Program-made: the position numbers and the translations under genes | Part shown: positions 1-13,263 of the stretch, in pieces | Position numbering within the stretch: the stretch's first letter is position 1 | How the letters are laid out: each line of letters opens with the position of its first letter | Notes under the pieces: generated by a model | What the model saw: only the letters and a program-made list of their open reading frames with translations | Database searches by the model: none | Told to the model about the DNA's origin: nothing | From: Rubrivivax sp. | GTDB lineage: Bacteria; Pseudomonadota; Gammaproteobacteria; Burkholderiales; Burkholderiaceae_C | Assembly (NCBI GenBank): GCA_019635315.1 | Contig: JAHBZT010000004.1 | Coordinates: 62,001-126,000, forward strand | Direction of reading: 5' to 3' | DNA: 64,000 bases

Positions 1-42
1 CGCTGGTGGCGCGCGGGCGGCGGTGATAGGCTGCGGCGCACC

Positions 43-4539
<4,497 letters not shown>

Positions 4540-5661
4540 TCAGGCCGGCGCCAGCAGCAGCTCGGCCGCGACCCAGGGCCGGTCCTGCGCCTGTGCCACC
4601 GGTTCGCTGGCCAGCCGGCCCGCGTGCAGCGCGAGCCCGGCGCGCAGGTGCGGGTCCTCGGCCAGCGCCTGGCGCCAGCCGCGGTGGGCCAGCGCCAGCA
4701 CGAAGGGCAGCGTGGCGTTGGTCAGCGCCAGCGTCGAGGTGCGGGCGACCGCGCCGGGCATGTTGGCCACGCAGTAGTGCACGATGCCCTGCTCGACGTA
4801 GGTCGGCTGCGAATGCGTGGTCGGCCGCGAGCTCTCGAAGCAGCCGCCCTGGTCGATCGCGATGTCGACGACCACCGCGCCGGGCCGCATCGTGGCCAGC
4901 ATCGCGCGCGTCACCAGCTTCGGCGCCGCGGCGCCCGGCACCAGCACGGCGCCGATCACCAGGTCGGCCTGCGCCACCTGCTCGGCGACGGCCTCGCGCG
5001 AGGCGGTCAGCGTGCGCACGCGGCCGCCGAAGCGCTCGTCCAGCCGCCGCAGCACGGCCGCCGAGCGGTCGAGCACGCTGACCGAGGCGCCCATGCCGGC
5101 CGCCACCGCGGCGGCATGGCTGCCGGCGACCCCGCCGCCGAGCACCACCACGTCGGCCGGCGCCACGCCGGGCACGCCGCCGAGCAGCACGCCGCGGCCG
5201 CCCTGCGCCTTCTCCAGCGCATGGGCGCCGACCTGCGGCGCCAGCCGGCCGGCGACCTCGGACATCGGCGTCAGCAGCGGCAGCGCGCCGCCCGGCGCGG
5301 TGACCGTCTCGTACGCGATGCAGGTGGCGCCGCTGGCCAGCAGGTCGGCGGTCTGCGCCGGGTCGGGCGCCAGGTGCAGGTAGGTGAACAGCACCTGGCC
5401 GTCGTGCAGCAGCGCGCGCTCGGCGGGCTGCGGCTCCTTGACCTTGACGATCAGTCCGGCGTCGCGCCAGATCGCGGCCGCGTCGTCGACCAGCCGCGCG
5501 CCGGCGGCGGCGTAGCGCTCGTCGGCGATGCCGATGCCGGCACCCGCGCCGCGCTCGACCCAGACCTCGTGGCCGGCGTGCACCAGCTCGGCGACGCCGG
5601 CCGGCACCAGGCCGACGCGGTATTCGTGGTCCTTGATCTCGCGCGGGACGCCAATGCGCAT
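4540..5661 (-). CDS. ald: Alanine dehydrogenase
   Basis: The 373-residue protein should catalyse NAD-dependent oxidative deamination of L-alanine to pyruvate and ammonium in the cytoplasm. It matches the family along its full length, beginning MRIGVPREIK. The known active-site residues fall at family positions: Arg15, Lys75 (KVKEP), His96 (TYLHLAP) and Asp270 (DIAIDQGG). The Rossmann loop VVVLGGGVAGSHAA lies near residue 171. I chose the ATG at 5661, not the one ten codons upstream, because a GGAG sits at ribosome-binding distance from it and the family starts there. Its stop codon directly abuts that of the convergent kinase gene. Confidence 0.96.
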   Translation of the reverse strand: MRIGVPREIKDHEYRVGLVPAGVAELVHAGHEVWVERGAGAGIGIADERYAAAGARLVDDAAAIWRDAGLIVKVKEPQPAERALLHDGQVLFTYLHLAPDPAQTADLLASGATCIAYETVTAPGGALPLLTPMSEVAGRLAPQVGAHALEKAQGGRGVLLGGVPGVAPADVVVLGGGVAGSHAAAVAAGMGASVSVLDRSAAVLRRLDERFGGRVRTLTASREAVAEQVAQADLVIGAVLVPGAAAPKLVTRAMLATMRPGAVVVDIAIDQGGCFESSRPTTHSQPTYVEQGIVHYCVANMPGAVARTSTLALTNATLPFVLALAHRGWRQALAEDPHLRAGLALHAGRLASEPVAQAQDRPWVAAELLLAPA

Positions 5662-5857
5662 GCTGCACTCCTGCCAGGGGCTCGCGGCCACTCTAGGCCC
5701 GTGGCCGCCGAACAGTTCACCGGATTTCGCATCGCCGGCCAGGATCCGGCCGCGCCGGCGTGGCGTCGAACCGTGACTCGTCCTGGTGCGCCGCAGCAGA
5801 CCGCTGTCCGGCCGGCCTCCTCGGCCAAGCCTTCCCGGCCGCTGCCGCAGCGACGCC

Positions 5858-6679
5858 TCAGCGCGCGCGCACCGCCAGGCTCTGCACCGCGCGACCGATC
5901 AGCCCGTGCTCGTCGTACAGCGCCGACTCGGCGATGCCGCTGCCGCCCGCGCCCAGGCAGGTACGCGCGCCGAGCGCGATCCACTCGCCGAGCGGCCGGC
6001 GCAGCAGGTGGATCGTGAGGTCGGAATTGACGAAGCTGTAGCGCTGCAGGTCGAGCACGGCGCTGATGCCGTTGCCGGAGTCGGCGGCGACGGCGACGCG
6101 CTGGTACGGGCTCGGCGTCTCGCCCTCGACGAGCGGGTGGCGCAGGCGGAACCAGATCGCGCAGGGTCCGGCGAACAGCGTGCCGCGCGCGGCGCGCGTT
6201 TCCACGAGGTCCGCGTAGCCGACATGACGGCCCGCGAACGGAAACTGCGCCGGCGCCGAGGCCTCGGGCAGCGGCTGCAGCGCCGGCAGCGGGTGGCCGG
6301 GCAGCGCGTCGGGCAGCGCGAGCGCGGTCTCGCGCTGCAGCAGCGCGGTGAAGCGCGCGACCTCCTTGCCGCCGGCCATCAGGTGGGCCGAGAAGTGGCC
6401 GGCATTGCGGCCCACGTAGTCGGTCATCACCTCGACGGCGAGTTCGCCGACCGGCACCGGGCGCAGCAGGTTGGCCGTCACCCGCGACAGGTGGGCGAGG
6501 CCGTGCGGCGCCGCCGCCTGCTCGAAGGCGCGGCAGACCAGCGCGATCGGCGGCCCCGCGTGCTGGTGTTCGGGATGCCAGGGGCCGCGGGTCAGTTCGC
6601 TGGCGCGGAAGCGGTGCGGATCTAAGGCGGCGAAGGCGGCCGTGGGCGCTGCGGGCGCTGCGGGCGTGCTGGCGGTCAT
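5858..6679 (-). CDS. Thioesterase-family (double hot-dog) protein
   Basis: The 273-residue protein resembles TesB-like acyl-CoA thioesterases of the double hot-dog type. The N-terminal half has a RGPWHPEHQHAGPP stretch and TANLLRPVPVGELAVEV. The C-terminal half has SGNGISAVLD, FVNSDLTIHLLR and WIALGARTCLGAGGSGIAES. It probably hydrolyses an acyl-CoA, but the substrate cannot be read from the sequence. It lies alone between ald and the divergently transcribed OmpA-type lipoprotein gene, so genomic context adds little. Confidence 0.8.
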   Translation of the reverse strand: MTASTPAAPAAPTAAFAALDPHRFRASELTRGPWHPEHQHAGPPIALVCRAFEQAAAPHGLAHLSRVTANLLRPVPVGELAVEVMTDYVGRNAGHFSAHLMAGGKEVARFTALLQRETALALPDALPGHPLPALQPLPEASAPAQFPFAGRHVGYADLVETRAARGTLFAGPCAIWFRLRHPLVEGETPSPYQRVAVAADSGNGISAVLDLQRYSFVNSDLTIHLLRRPLGEWIALGARTCLGAGGSGIAESALYDEHGLIGRAVQSLAVRAR

Positions 6680-6865
6680 GGCGTGCGGGGCCGGGGCGAA
6701 GGGAGCGGTGCCGCGATTGTGCGGCGGCGCCGGGCGGCGGGCCGGCGCGCCGGCTCGGCTTGTCGGACTGGACCGACAACATCGCGGCCGCTTGGCCGAT
6801 GGCGCGGTGGCGGCTGCGCCCGCAGGATGGCGTCATCGGCCGCAAGGCCTTCCCGGAGTCCCGAC

Positions 6866-7519
6866 ATGACACGCACACCGCCCCTGCGCATCCTCGTCCT
6901 GCTGCCCGTCGCCGCCGCGCTCGCGCTGGCCGGCTGCGAGAACATGAGTGCGCGCGAGAAGGGCACCGCGCAGGGCGCCGGCATCGGCGCCGTGGCCGGC
7001 GCCGCGATCGGCGCGGCCACCGGCGGCAAGGCCGGGCAGGGCGCCGTGATCGGCGGCGCGGTCGGCGCGGTCGCCGGCAACCTGTGGTCCAAGCGCATGG
7101 AGGACAAGCGCCGCGAGATGGAGCGCGCCACCGCCGGCACCGGCATCGAGGTCGCGTGCACGGCGGACAACCAGCTCAAGGTCAACGTGCCCAGCGACTT
7201 CTCGTTCGACGTCGGCCGCGCCGACATCCGGCCCGACATGCGCCCGGTGCTCGACCAGCTGGCGCAGGGCCTGGACCCCGCGATGCGCCTGCGCATCGTC
7301 GGCCACACCGACAGCACCGGCAGCGACGCCATCAACGACCCGCTGTCGGTGCAGCGCGCAGCCAGCGTGCGCGACTACCTGGCCGGCCGCGGTGTGGCCG
7401 CCGCGCGCGTGGACGTCGCCGGCCGCGGGGCACGCGAGCCGGTGGCCGACAATGCCAGCGAGGCCGGCCGCGCGATGAACCGCCGCGTCGAGATCTTCCT
7501 GCGCGAGCCGCAGGGTTGA
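6866..7519 (+). CDS. OmpA-family outer-membrane lipoprotein with glycine-zipper segment
   Basis: The 217-residue precursor starts at ATG 6866. It carries a lipoprotein signal peptide ending in the lipobox LAGC, with Cys24 as the lipidation site. Residues about 35-70 are a Gly/Ala-rich YMGG/glycine-zipper stretch (GAGIGAVAGAAIGAATGG). The C-terminal half is an OmpA-like peptidoglycan-binding domain with FSFDVGRADI, the VGHTDSTG loop and NRRVEIFL. It should anchor the outer membrane to the cell wall. The longer upstream reading in the same frame is Arg-rich and lacks a signal peptide, so it is rejected as the start. Confidence 0.92.
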   Translation: MTRTPPLRILVLLPVAAALALAGCENMSAREKGTAQGAGIGAVAGAAIGAATGGKAGQGAVIGGAVGAVAGNLWSKRMEDKRREMERATAGTGIEVACTADNQLKVNVPSDFSFDVGRADIRPDMRPVLDQLAQGLDPAMRLRIVGHTDSTGSDAINDPLSVQRAASVRDYLAGRGVAAARVDVAGRGAREPVADNASEAGRAMNRRVEIFLREPQG

Positions 7520-7549
7520 GGTCGCCCGCGGCCTGCGCCGGTCACCCGA

Positions 7550-10009
7550 TCAGCGCCGCTGCGGCACCTGCCGCGAACGCTTCAGCGGCCGCAGCGCACG
7601 CGGCCGCCGCTCGTGGTCCGCCGCGGCGCAGGCGCGGCGGTAGGCCTGGAGCGTGGCCTGTGCGCGGCCCAGCACGGTGTCCGGCGGGTAGCCCTGCTCG
7701 CCGCGTTCGCCGAATGCGTGGCCGGTCAGCAGTTCCATGCCGTCGCCCACGCGGTCGGCGGCGAAGACGTGGAAGCGGCCCTGGGCGACCGCCTCCAGCA
7801 CGCGCGGCGACAGCATCAGGTCGCGCCGGTTGCGGCCGGGCATCAGGACGCCCTGGTGGCCGTCCAGGCCCAGCATCTCGCAGCTGCGGAAGAAGCCCTC
7901 GATCTTCTCGTTGATGCCGCCCACCGGCAGCAGCTCGCCATGCTGGTTGACCGCGCCGGTGACGCCGATGCCCTGGCGCAGCGGCAGGCCCGACAGCGCC
8001 GACAGCAGCGCGTAGAACTCGGCGCAGGACGCCGAGTCGCCCTCGACGCCGCTGTACTCCTGCTCCAGCACGACCGAGGCACTGAGCGCCAGCGGCGCCA
8101 GGTGCGCGAACAGCGCCGCCAGGTGGCTGTGCAGGATCAGCACGCCCTTGGCGTGGATGGGGCCGGACAGCTCGACCTCGCGCTCGATGTCGAGCAGGCC
8201 CTCCTCGCCGGCATGCGTGCTCGCGGTCACGCGCACCGGGAAGCCGAAGCGGTAGTCGCCGAGGTCGACCACGGTCAGCCCGTTGACCTGGCCCACGCGC
8301 TCGCCGCTGACCGCCAGCAGGCGCAGGCCGTCGGCGATGGACTCCTGCAGGCGCTGCTCGGGGTAGTCGTGCCGGTGTACGCGCGCCTGCAGCGCCGCCA
8401 GCACGTCGTCGCGCTCGACGCGCGCCGCGCCGCGCGCCCGCGCGACCGCGGCGCTTTCCATCACCAGCGCCTCGCTGCGCGCGAACAGCGCGCTCTGGCG
8501 GCGCTGGTCCTCGGCCTCGCGGTGGGTCTGCTCGATCAGCGCGGCCACCGCCGCGGCGCTGAAGTGTGGCAGCCCCAGGCGGCGGCAGGCATGGGCGGTG
8601 AAGACGGCGGTGGCCTGGTAGGTCTCGGCGCTGGCCGCGAAGCTCTCGGCGAAGTCCACCTTGCAGCGGAAGCGCCGCGCCGATTCGGGGTCGGCCTCTT
8701 GCAGCAGGTAGTAGTCCTCGACCGAGGCGACGAGCACGATCTTGACGTCCACGTCCACCGGCTCGGGCTGCAGCGACACCGCGGCGATCGGCGCGTAGAC
8801 CATGCCCGGTTCCTCGATCTGCAGCCGGCCGCTGCGCAGGAAGCGGCGCAGCTTCTCCCACACCTGGGGGTCGGTCAGCAGGTCGCGCAGGTGCAGCATC
8901 AGGAAGCCGCCATGCGCCCGCAGCAGGCTGCCGGCACGGATGCGCGAGAAGTCGGTGACCAGCACGTCGTTCTCGGTCTCGTACTCGATGCTGCCGAACA
9001 GCGAGCGGAACAGCGGGTTGTCCTCGACGATCACCGGCGCGCTCTCGTGGCCGTGGTGGTCGACGACGACGTTGACGCGCAGGCGCGAGAGCAGCGCGAC
9101 CAGCGCCTCCAGGCGCTCGACGCGTTCCTCGTGCTCGTCGTCGCCGGGCAGGAAGAGCTCCAGGTTGTCCAGCAGGTCCTGCTGCGCCTGGTCGAGGTAG
9201 CGTCCCAGCTTCACCGAGTCCTTGATCTGCCGGCGCATCTGGCCGCGGATCTGCTGCAGCGCATGCTCCAGCAGCGGCCGCACCGCCTGGCGGCGCAGCG
9301 CCTCCAGCTGCTCGTTCATCGCCATCTCGCGCACGCGGGCCGCCTCCAGGAAGCGGCTGATCTCGGCGCGCAGTTCGGTCTCGGCGCGTTCGATCGCCGC
9401 GCGCCGCGCCTCGGGCAGCGCGGCCGCCGCCGCGGCGGTCAGCGGCTCGCCGTGCTCGTCGCGCTGCGTGAAGACCAGGTTGCCCGGCCGCCGTTCGAGC
9501 CCGAAGTGGCGCGCCTCGGCGTAGGCGCTGAGTTCGCCGAAGAGGCGCTCCTCCTGCGCCTTGTGCGCCGTCGCGATGCGCTCGCTCTCGGCCAGCACGT
9601 CGGGCGCGACCAGGCGCCTGGGCACCTCGGCCTGCAGCATCTTCGCCAGGTCGGCCATCAGCTGGCGCAGCAGCCGGCCCTCGCCGGCCGGCAGGCGCAG
9701 CGCGCGCGGGCGCTCCGGGGCCTCGAAGTTGTGCAGGTAGACCAGGTCGGGCGGCACCGGCCGCCGTGCCGCCTCGTCGGCCATCAGCTGCCGCATCAGC
9801 GAGCTGCGGCCGCTGCCGACCTCGCCGAGCACGAACAGGTGGTAGTCCGGCTGGTCCATCTGCAGGCCGAAGCGCGCCGCCTGCTCGGCACGCTGCTGGC
9901 CGATCCACGGCAGCGGAAGGTCCAGCAGTTCCGAGGTGTCGCCGAAGCCCAGCGACGCCGGGTCGACGACCCGCCGCAGTTCGGAAGGGGGCAGCGTGGC
10001 GACGGGCAT
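7550..10009 (-). CDS. Lon-related ATP-dependent protease (LonB-like, AAA_32 type)
   Basis: The 819-residue protein has an N-terminal ATPase region and a C-terminal Lon (S16) protease domain. The P-loop is GEVGSGRSS (residues 62-70), with Arg where Lys is usual; I recall an Arg in this position as common in this subfamily. The proteolytic dyad is visible as Ser659 in VEGDSAS and Lys702 in GGINEKIEG. The middle part is helical and charged, as in other predicted LonB-like proteases. It is probably a cytoplasmic protease with unknown substrates. It is divergent from chrB with a 179-bp spacer. Confidence 0.88.
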   Translation of the reverse strand: MPVATLPPSELRRVVDPASLGFGDTSELLDLPLPWIGQQRAEQAARFGLQMDQPDYHLFVLGEVGSGRSSLMRQLMADEAARRPVPPDLVYLHNFEAPERPRALRLPAGEGRLLRQLMADLAKMLQAEVPRRLVAPDVLAESERIATAHKAQEERLFGELSAYAEARHFGLERRPGNLVFTQRDEHGEPLTAAAAAALPEARRAAIERAETELRAEISRFLEAARVREMAMNEQLEALRRQAVRPLLEHALQQIRGQMRRQIKDSVKLGRYLDQAQQDLLDNLELFLPGDDEHEERVERLEALVALLSRLRVNVVVDHHGHESAPVIVEDNPLFRSLFGSIEYETENDVLVTDFSRIRAGSLLRAHGGFLMLHLRDLLTDPQVWEKLRRFLRSGRLQIEEPGMVYAPIAAVSLQPEPVDVDVKIVLVASVEDYYLLQEADPESARRFRCKVDFAESFAASAETYQATAVFTAHACRRLGLPHFSAAAVAALIEQTHREAEDQRRQSALFARSEALVMESAAVARARGAARVERDDVLAALQARVHRHDYPEQRLQESIADGLRLLAVSGERVGQVNGLTVVDLGDYRFGFPVRVTASTHAGEEGLLDIEREVELSGPIHAKGVLILHSHLAALFAHLAPLALSASVVLEQEYSGVEGDSASCAEFYALLSALSGLPLRQGIGVTGAVNQHGELLPVGGINEKIEGFFRSCEMLGLDGHQGVLMPGRNRRDLMLSPRVLEAVAQGRFHVFAADRVGDGMELLTGHAFGERGEQGYPPDTVLGRAQATLQAYRRACAAADHERRPRALRPLKRSRQVPQRR

Positions 10010-10147
10010 GGGGGGGACCGGCGATCAGGTGGCTGCATTGTGCGGCGCGGCCCTGCACCATGACGGCGGCCCCGGCCGGGGGGTAAGCGTCGCGTGCCGC
10101 GGGCGGCGGTGCGTGCGCACGGGAGCGTGACGGGCGCGGTCCGAGAT

Positions 10148-10177
10148 GTGAAATAATTATTCCACGATAGGTAGTAT
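10148..10177 (+). promoter_or_regulatory. Predicted chr promoter with overlapping 18-bp palindrome
   Basis: In a GC-rich window this AT-rich stretch stands out. GTGAAATAATTATTCCAC (10148-10165) matches its own reverse complement at 16 of 18 positions. A possible -10 box TAGTAT lies at 10172-10177, which puts the -35 region inside the palindrome. That arrangement suits a repressor operator just upstream of chrB (ATG 10189). ChrB is known as a chromate-responsive regulator in Ochrobactrum and Cupriavidus, so autoregulation is the simplest inference. No binding is demonstrated here. Confidence 0.5.
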
Positions 10178-10188
10178 ATGATTCAACC

Positions 10189-11133
10189 ATGTGGAGCGCG
10201 CTCTTCCTCACGTTGCCGACGCAGCCGAATGCCGTTCGCCTGCGCGTGTGGCGGGCGCTGAAGAGCCTGGGCTGCGCGCCGCTGCGCGACGGCGTCTACC
10301 TGCTCCCGGCGGCCCACGCGGGGCTGTTCGACCCGCTGGCGGCGGAGGTGCGGTCGCACGGCGGGCAGGCCAGCGTGCTCGAACTGTCGACGCAGGACGA
10401 GGCGCTGCGGGCCGAACTGCTCGCGCTGTTCGACCGTGCCGAGGCCTACGGCCAGTGGCGCAGCGAGGTGCAGGCGCTGGCGCGTGACTTGCCGGCGCTG
10501 GACGAGACCGAGGCGCGGCGCCGCTGGCGTGGCGTGGCCGAGACGCTGCAGGCCCTGCGACGCATCGACTACTACCCCGGCGCCGCCGCCGATCAGGCGG
10601 AGGCCGAACTCGATGGCTTGCGCCTGGCGCTCGATGCGCGCTTCTCGCGCGGTGAACCGGTGGCGCAGGCGGCGCATGGCATCCCGCGGCTGGATGCACG
10701 CAAGTTCCAGGGCAGGCGCTGGGCCACGCGCGCCCGCCCCTGGGTCGACCGCCTGGCCTGCGCCTGGCTGATCCGTCGCTTCATCGATCCCGAGGCACGC
10801 TTCCTGTGGCTGGCCGATCCGGCGGGCGCGACCCCTGCACCGCGCGGCGCCATCGGCTTCGACTTCGATGGCGCGCGCTTCACCCATGTCGGCTCGCGCG
10901 TCAGCTTCGAGGTGCTGGCGGCGAGCTTCGGCCTGGACGCCGACCCGCGGCTGCAGCGCATCGCGCGCGCGGTGCACTTCCTGGACGTCGGCGGCATCCC
11001 GGTGCCCGAGGCCGCCGGGCTGGAGGCCGTGCTGGCCGGCCTGCGCGAGGTCCATGCCGACGACGACCAGCTGAGCCAGGCAGCGGCGGCGGTCTTCGAC
11101 GCACTGCACGCCGCGCCCGGGGTACCGGCATGA
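10189..11133 (+). CDS. chrB: Chromate resistance regulator ChrB
   Basis: The 314-residue protein has the ChrB architecture. The N-terminal domain begins with [20 protein letters not shown] and LRDGVYLLP. The C-terminal ChrB_C domain contains [31 protein letters not shown] and [10 protein letters not shown]. Homologues act as chromate-sensing regulators of the downstream efflux gene. It is first in the cluster, directly behind the palindrome at 10148-10165, and its stop overlaps the chrA start as ATGA, so the two are probably translationally coupled. Confidence 0.93.
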   Translation: MWSALFLTLPTQPNAVRLRVWRALKSLGCAPLRDGVYLLPAAHAGLFDPLAAEVRSHGGQASVLELSTQDEALRAELLALFDRAEAYGQWRSEVQALARDLPALDETEARRRWRGVAETLQALRRIDYYPGAAADQAEAELDGLRLALDARFSRGEPVAQAAHGIPRLDARKFQGRRWATRARPWVDRLACAWLIRRFIDPEARFLWLADPAGATPAPRGAIGFDFDGARFTHVGSRVSFEVLAASFGLDADPRLQRIARAVHFLDVGGIPVPEAAGLEAVLAGLREVHADDDQLSQAAAAVFDALHAAPGVPA

Positions 11134-12512
11134 CGAACGCCGCGACCCCATCGTCCGGCGTGTCGGCGGATCCCGTCGCCGCCCCTGCGGCGGTGCGCTT
11201 CGGCGAGGCGTTCCGCTTCTGGCTCAAGCTCGGCTTCATCAGCTTCGGCGGGCCGGCCGGGCAGATCGCGATCATGCACAGCGAGCTGGTCGAGCGCCGG
11301 CGCTGGATCAGCGAGCGGCGCTTCCTGCACGCGTTGAACTACTGCATGCTGCTGCCGGGGCCGGAAGCGCAGCAGCTCGCCACCTACATCGGCTGGCTGA
11401 TGCACCGCACCTGGGGCGGCATCGTCGCCGGCGCGCTGTTCGTGCTGCCCTCGCTGTTCATCCTGGTCACGCTGTCGTGGGTCTACCTGCGCTTCGGCGA
11501 CGTGCCGCTGGTGGCCGGCATCTTCTATGGCCTGAAGCCGGCCGTCACGGCGATCGTGCTGCACGCCGCGCACCGCATCGGCACGCGGGCACTGAAGAAC
11601 CGCTGGATGTGGGGCATCGCCGCGGCCGCGTTCGTCGCCATCTTCGCCTTCGATACGCCGTTTCCGGCCATCGTGGCGGCGGCGGCGCTGGTCGGGTACC
11701 TCGGCGCTGGCCGCTGGCCGCAGGTGTTTGCGCCGGGCGGCGGCCATGGCAGCGCGACGGCCGATTACGGGCCGGCGCTGATCGACGACCACACGCCCGC
11801 GCCCCCGCACGCCCGATTCTCGCGCCGCCACCTCGTCAAGGTGCTGGCGGCCGGCCTCGGCCTGTGGGGGCTGGTGATGGCGGCGCTGGTGGCCACGGGC
11901 GGCCTGCAGGGCACGCTGACGCAGATGGGCTGGTTCTTCAGCAAGGCCGCGCTGCTGACCTTCGGCGGCGCCTACGCGGTGCTGCCCTACGTCTACCAGG
12001 GGGCGGTCGAGACGCATCACTGGCTCAGCGGCCCGCAGATGATCGACGGCCTCGCGCTGGGCGAGACCACGCCGGGGCCGCTGATCATGGTGGTGGCCTT
12101 CGTCGGCTTCGTCGGTGGCTGGGTCAAGCAGGTGCTGGGGCCCGATGCGCTGTTCCTCGGCGCTGCACTCGCCGCGGCGGTGGTCACCTTCTTCACGTTC
12201 CTGCCCTCGTTCGTCTTCATCCTCGCCGGCGGGCCGGCTGTCGAGGCGACACACGGCAAGCTGGGATTCACGGCGCCGCTGTCGGCGATCACGGCGGCGG
12301 TGGTCGGCGTGATCGTGAACCTGGGTATCTTCTTCGCGGTCCACGTGTGGTGGCCGCAAGGCTTCGGTGGGCGCTTCGATGCGGTGTCGGCCGGCCTCAC
12401 GGTCGCCGCCGCCGTGGCCCTGTTCCGGTTCAAGGTCGGCGTGATGCCGCTGCTCGGTGCCTGCGCGGCCGCCGGGCTGGCGGCGAGCTGGCTCGCCCCC
12501 CTGCTGCGCTGA
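11130..12512 (+). CDS. chrA: Chromate efflux transporter ChrA (two-domain CHR family)
   Basis: The 460-residue inner-membrane protein has two homologous chromate-transport domains. The N-half has [15 protein letters not shown] and [13 protein letters not shown]. The C-half has [17 protein letters not shown] and [13 protein letters not shown], separated by a hydrophilic linker with several His residues at about 210-230. There are around ten hydrophobic segments. Long ChrA proteins export chromate from the cytoplasm using the membrane potential. The ATG at 11130 overlaps the chrB stop by four bases. I discarded an upstream in-frame reading because it runs through chrB in another frame. Confidence 0.95.
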   Translation: MTNAATPSSGVSADPVAAPAAVRFGEAFRFWLKLGFISFGGPAGQIAIMHSELVERRRWISERRFLHALNYCMLLPGPEAQQLATYIGWLMHRTWGGIVAGALFVLPSLFILVTLSWVYLRFGDVPLVAGIFYGLKPAVTAIVLHAAHRIGTRALKNRWMWGIAAAAFVAIFAFDTPFPAIVAAAALVGYLGAGRWPQVFAPGGGHGSATADYGPALIDDHTPAPPHARFSRRHLVKVLAAGLGLWGLVMAALVATGGLQGTLTQMGWFFSKAALLTFGGAYAVLPYVYQGAVETHHWLSGPQMIDGLALGETTPGPLIMVVAFVGFVGGWVKQVLGPDALFLGAALAAAVVTFFTFLPSFVFILAGGPAVEATHGKLGFTAPLSAITAAVVGVIVNLGIFFAVHVWWPQGFGGRFDAVSAGLTVAAAVALFRFKVGVMPLLGACAAAGLAASWLAPLLR

Positions 12513-12522
12513 AGGAGTCCCC

Positions 12523-13263
12523 ATGGACGCACCCGCTCGACACGTGGCGTTCGACCCCGTCACGCTGCAGGCTCTCCATGCCGGCAGCGTGGGCGGCGAC
12601 GGAGCGACGATGGAGCCCGCGATGCGGCTGGCGCTCGACGCCAGTTTCGGCAGCGTCGAGCGCTGGCGCGAGGCCTTCGTCGCGATGGGCCGGGCCCCGG
12701 GCGGCTCGGGCTGTTTGCTGCTGGTGTTCCAGCCGCGCGCGGGAACGCTGGTCAACCAGTGGTCCGACGACCCGGCGCCCGCGGTGGCCGGCTGCATGCC
12801 GATCCTTGCGCTGGACCCTTCCCAGCAGGCGCGGCCCGCCGGCCCCGATGCCGGGGCGGACGCCGGTGTCGACCGGTTCATGCGCCACATCGACTGGGCC
12901 GCTGTCTACGAGCGCTATCAGAGGGCGGTGCACGCCGCCAGCGAACTCTTCGGCGCCGGCCACGACGAGATCGGTGGCGCGCTGCTGTTCGACGTGCGCC
13001 GGGCCGGCGTATTCGAGCAGGCGCGCTCGATGATCCCCGGGGCACGCTGGCGCGATCCGGCCGCCGTCGGCAACTGGTCGGCGGCGCTGCCCCCCGGCCG
13101 CGACGTGGTCGTGTACTGCGTCTACGGGCACGAGGTCGGCCGCGCCACCGCGATGCGTTTGCGTGCCGCGGGGCTGAATGCACGCTACCTGCGCGGCGGC
13201 ATCGACGGCTGGCTGGCGGCGGGATGGCCGTGGGTGGACAAGACGGCTTCGACAAGACCATGA
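12523..13263 (+). CDS. Fusion of ChrC-like (Fe/Mn-SOD C-domain) and ChrE-like rhodanese
   Basis: The 246-residue protein has two parts. Residues about 1-145 resemble the C-terminal alpha/beta domain of Fe/Mn superoxide dismutase, with FGSVERWREAF, GSGCLLLVF and a closing IDWAAVYERYQRA. The SOD N-terminal helices that carry two metal-binding His are absent. In the usual DxWEH position it reads LALDPSQQ: Asp98 remains, but the ligand His is replaced by Gln102. Residues about 150-246 are a rhodanese domain with the active-site loop CVYGHEVGR (Cys199) and YLRGGIDGWLAAG. In known chr operons ChrC (SOD) and ChrE (rhodanese) are separate genes. GGAG lies 8 bases before the ATG. SOD activity looks unlikely. 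Confidence 0.82.
   Translation: MDAPARHVAFDPVTLQALHAGSVGGDGATMEPAMRLALDASFGSVERWREAFVAMGRAPGGSGCLLLVFQPRAGTLVNQWSDDPAPAVAGCMPILALDPSQQARPAGPDAGADAGVDRFMRHIDWAAVYERYQRAVHAASELFGAGHDEIGGALLFDVRRAGVFEQARSMIPGARWRDPAAVGNWSAALPPGRDVVVYCVYGHEVGRATAMRLRAAGLNARYLRGGIDGWLAAGWPWVDKTASTRP

Noticed and set aside
7550..10063. An 816-codon plus-strand frame opposite the Lon-like gene
   Set aside because: It is a shadow in high-GC DNA: Gln/Arg/Val-rich, without motifs, while the minus strand encodes a complete Lon protease dyad.
12523..13263. Calling this gene a functional superoxide dismutase
   Set aside because: Three of four metal ligands are not present, and the N-terminal SOD domain is missing.
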